Origin: Deltaproteobacteria bacterium | GTDB lineage: Bacteria > Myxococcota_A > UBA796 > SXON01 | Reading direction: 5' to 3' | NCBI GenBank assembly: GCA_014191855.1 | Contig: BJHF01000013.1 | Span: 21,530 to 85,529, forward strand | Length of the DNA: 64,000 nt | Part shown: one piece after another, positions 63,601 to 64,000 of the stretch | Layout of the letters: every line of letters begins with the position of its first letter | Numbering within the stretch: position 1 is the stretch's first letter | Program-made: the position numbers and the translations under genes | The notes under the pieces: generated by a model | Seen by the model: only the letters and a program-made list of their open reading frames with translations | The model's database searches: none | Told to the model about the DNA's origin: nothing

Positions 63601-63995
63601 TTCCCGTCCACATCGTAGGTGGTGGACTCGGTGCCGTCTGCGAGCTGCGGCAGCGGCAGCTCTCCGAGGTTGATGGAGATCTTGTTCACATAGTTGGTGT
63701 TCGACCAGTCGAAGCCGGAGTCGCACACGCCGATGGTCACGTCGTAACGGCCGGTGGAGGTGCGCCAGGCGAGATCGGCGCTGGCGCCGCTTCCGAGGTT
63801 CGCCTCCGCCGGCCGGATCGTGTCGCGGCTGCCTTCGGGGATGTAGCTGATCAGCCGCCAACGCCGCTCCAGGTCGGAGGGGCAGAGGTCATCCCGGTCG
63901 GGCTCGCCGCACTCGGGGAACGTGGGCAGCGGCAGCTCGGCGTGCACCAAGGGCAGGAGGAGAAGCAGCATGATCACGTCCTCGGTCCCGCGCAT
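60687..63995 (-). CDS. Secreted S8 subtilisin-like protein with FG-GAP/VCBS repeats and MYXO-CTERM-like tail, active site degenerate
   Basis: 'VTIGVCDSGFDWSN', 'YGDHGDGVVEE', 'VDVINMSLGAL'; repeated 'DLDGDGDDEIVIATGGG'-type FG-GAP; C-term 'CTECCCENAQSASALALLGGVAALVGRRRRARG'. Confidence 0.82.
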   Translation of the reverse strand: MRGTEDVIMLLLLLPLVHAELPLPTFPECGEPDRDDLCPSDLERRWRLISYIPEGSRDTIRPAEANLGSGASADLAWRTSTGRYDVTIGVCDSGFDWSNTNYVNKISINLGELPLPQLADGTESTTYDVDGNGLVNVQDYAQDLRVDWAAGQARGDGMLDPSDLLYTFEDGVDDDANGFVDDIAGWDFFADDNDPYSELEVSYGDHGDGVVEEMASEGGDGGDIGICPNCSVLLMRTGDGFVTDGHRVAMAIAYGVGQGVDVINMSLGALSRPAELETVVSWAHDSGVTLVGVAGDENSYHANQPSMLDDIFYVKSIKPDVSDEDKNAFTYMNFFNCNNFGPRLDWSVDTSACATGAAALSSGAAGLLISAGRDKGIELTPDEVRQLLAMNADDIHLSAEEIADANTYPSQEGFDFFYGHGRMNVGAAMQALVAGKIPPVAGIDSPRWFDTYPATGKIAIDGHISADRSSGYHYVVEMTRGWEMADWTKLSEGDGTAAFDGKLAEIDASKLGADVPEPDKGETILIRVNRVFAPSVTIRVTVTDAAGNVGQTRKTFFVKHDEDLVAGFPVNTDDSGESSPILFDLDGDGDDEIVIATGGGRVHAYQEDGTELTGWPVEPPVTPHWHEGQAAEAAGISPLRDAFIATVAVGDLEGDGEPEVVAAGGAGFIYAWHVDGSVVSGFPLEMVGRTPEEFGPEDAWDNGFAGAPTLYDLDGDGTLEIIEAGMDQRLYVWDYSGAPWGPYPIDVCAPELCGIAGNRLINSVAVGDVDNDGDADLGLGSNEAVNNGRASVSYLFDANTGTLLSGWPLEESGLVGEAALLPIVGEGHPSSLAFADINGDGDLEIASCVMLGQSPLYNHDGSVATDLSYVATGFSAGGNTTEPSLTTMSNNVSFGDLDGDGTPEFFAGGAGTYYLLSLPIAQSMDYQNVAAGWDTKTGLMLEGWPRQIEDLQFLVAPAVADVSGDGRPEAIFGSAGYMLYAWDADGVLAPGWPKFTGNWLLGSPAVGDIDGDGYVEVIVSTREGNLFAWHTQGHADQKLEWQSIHHDPQNTSNYGTPIPTQSGPPAEEECTECCCENAQSASALALLGGVAALVGRRRRARG

Positions 63996-64000
63996 ATCAA

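Overview
The window is 64 kb of very GC-rich, densely coding bacterial chromosome. Two proteins end in MYXO-CTERM-like tails, there are several MopE-type 'DCDDxxxxxxPGA' lipoproteins, and there are 'DTGDT' linkers. Together these suggest a Myxococcota-like (former deltaproteobacterial) host. I saw no rRNA, tRNA, CRISPR array, transposase or phage genes. I support about 50 CDS, choosing starts by signal peptides and 4-bp ATGA/GTGA overlaps; many long antisense ORFs in the track are GC artefacts. The blocks most worth attention are: (1) a 7-gene same-strand operon at 14.35-24.81 kb with two tandem alkaline-phosphatase-superfamily enzymes, a ribbon-helix-helix-like small protein, an unassigned membrane protein, a sulfotransferase and two tandem SGNH-like secreted proteins, which looks like an undescribed surface-polymer or lipid modification system; (2) a compact cysM / JAMM-CysO fusion / moeZ operon at 26.26-28.98 kb, a sulfur-carrier-protein-dependent cysteine pathway whose carrier ends in GG-AA and so may need proteolytic maturation by its own fused JAMM domain; (3) a tight operon at 57.40-60.54 kb with an acyl-CoA-dehydrogenase-fold flavoprotein, a signal-less PhnD/PBP-fold protein and a TusA-like plus diiron ferritin-like protein, possibly an undescribed oxidative pathway; (4) smaller curiosities: a secreted caspase with a barrel-like C-terminus, an apparently active-site-degenerate subtilase, an SPFH protein with 4-5 internal repeats, a PD-(D/E)XK-XPD helicase fusion and a probably leaderless antitoxin mRNA. 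All functional calls are from motif reading by eye; no database search was run.
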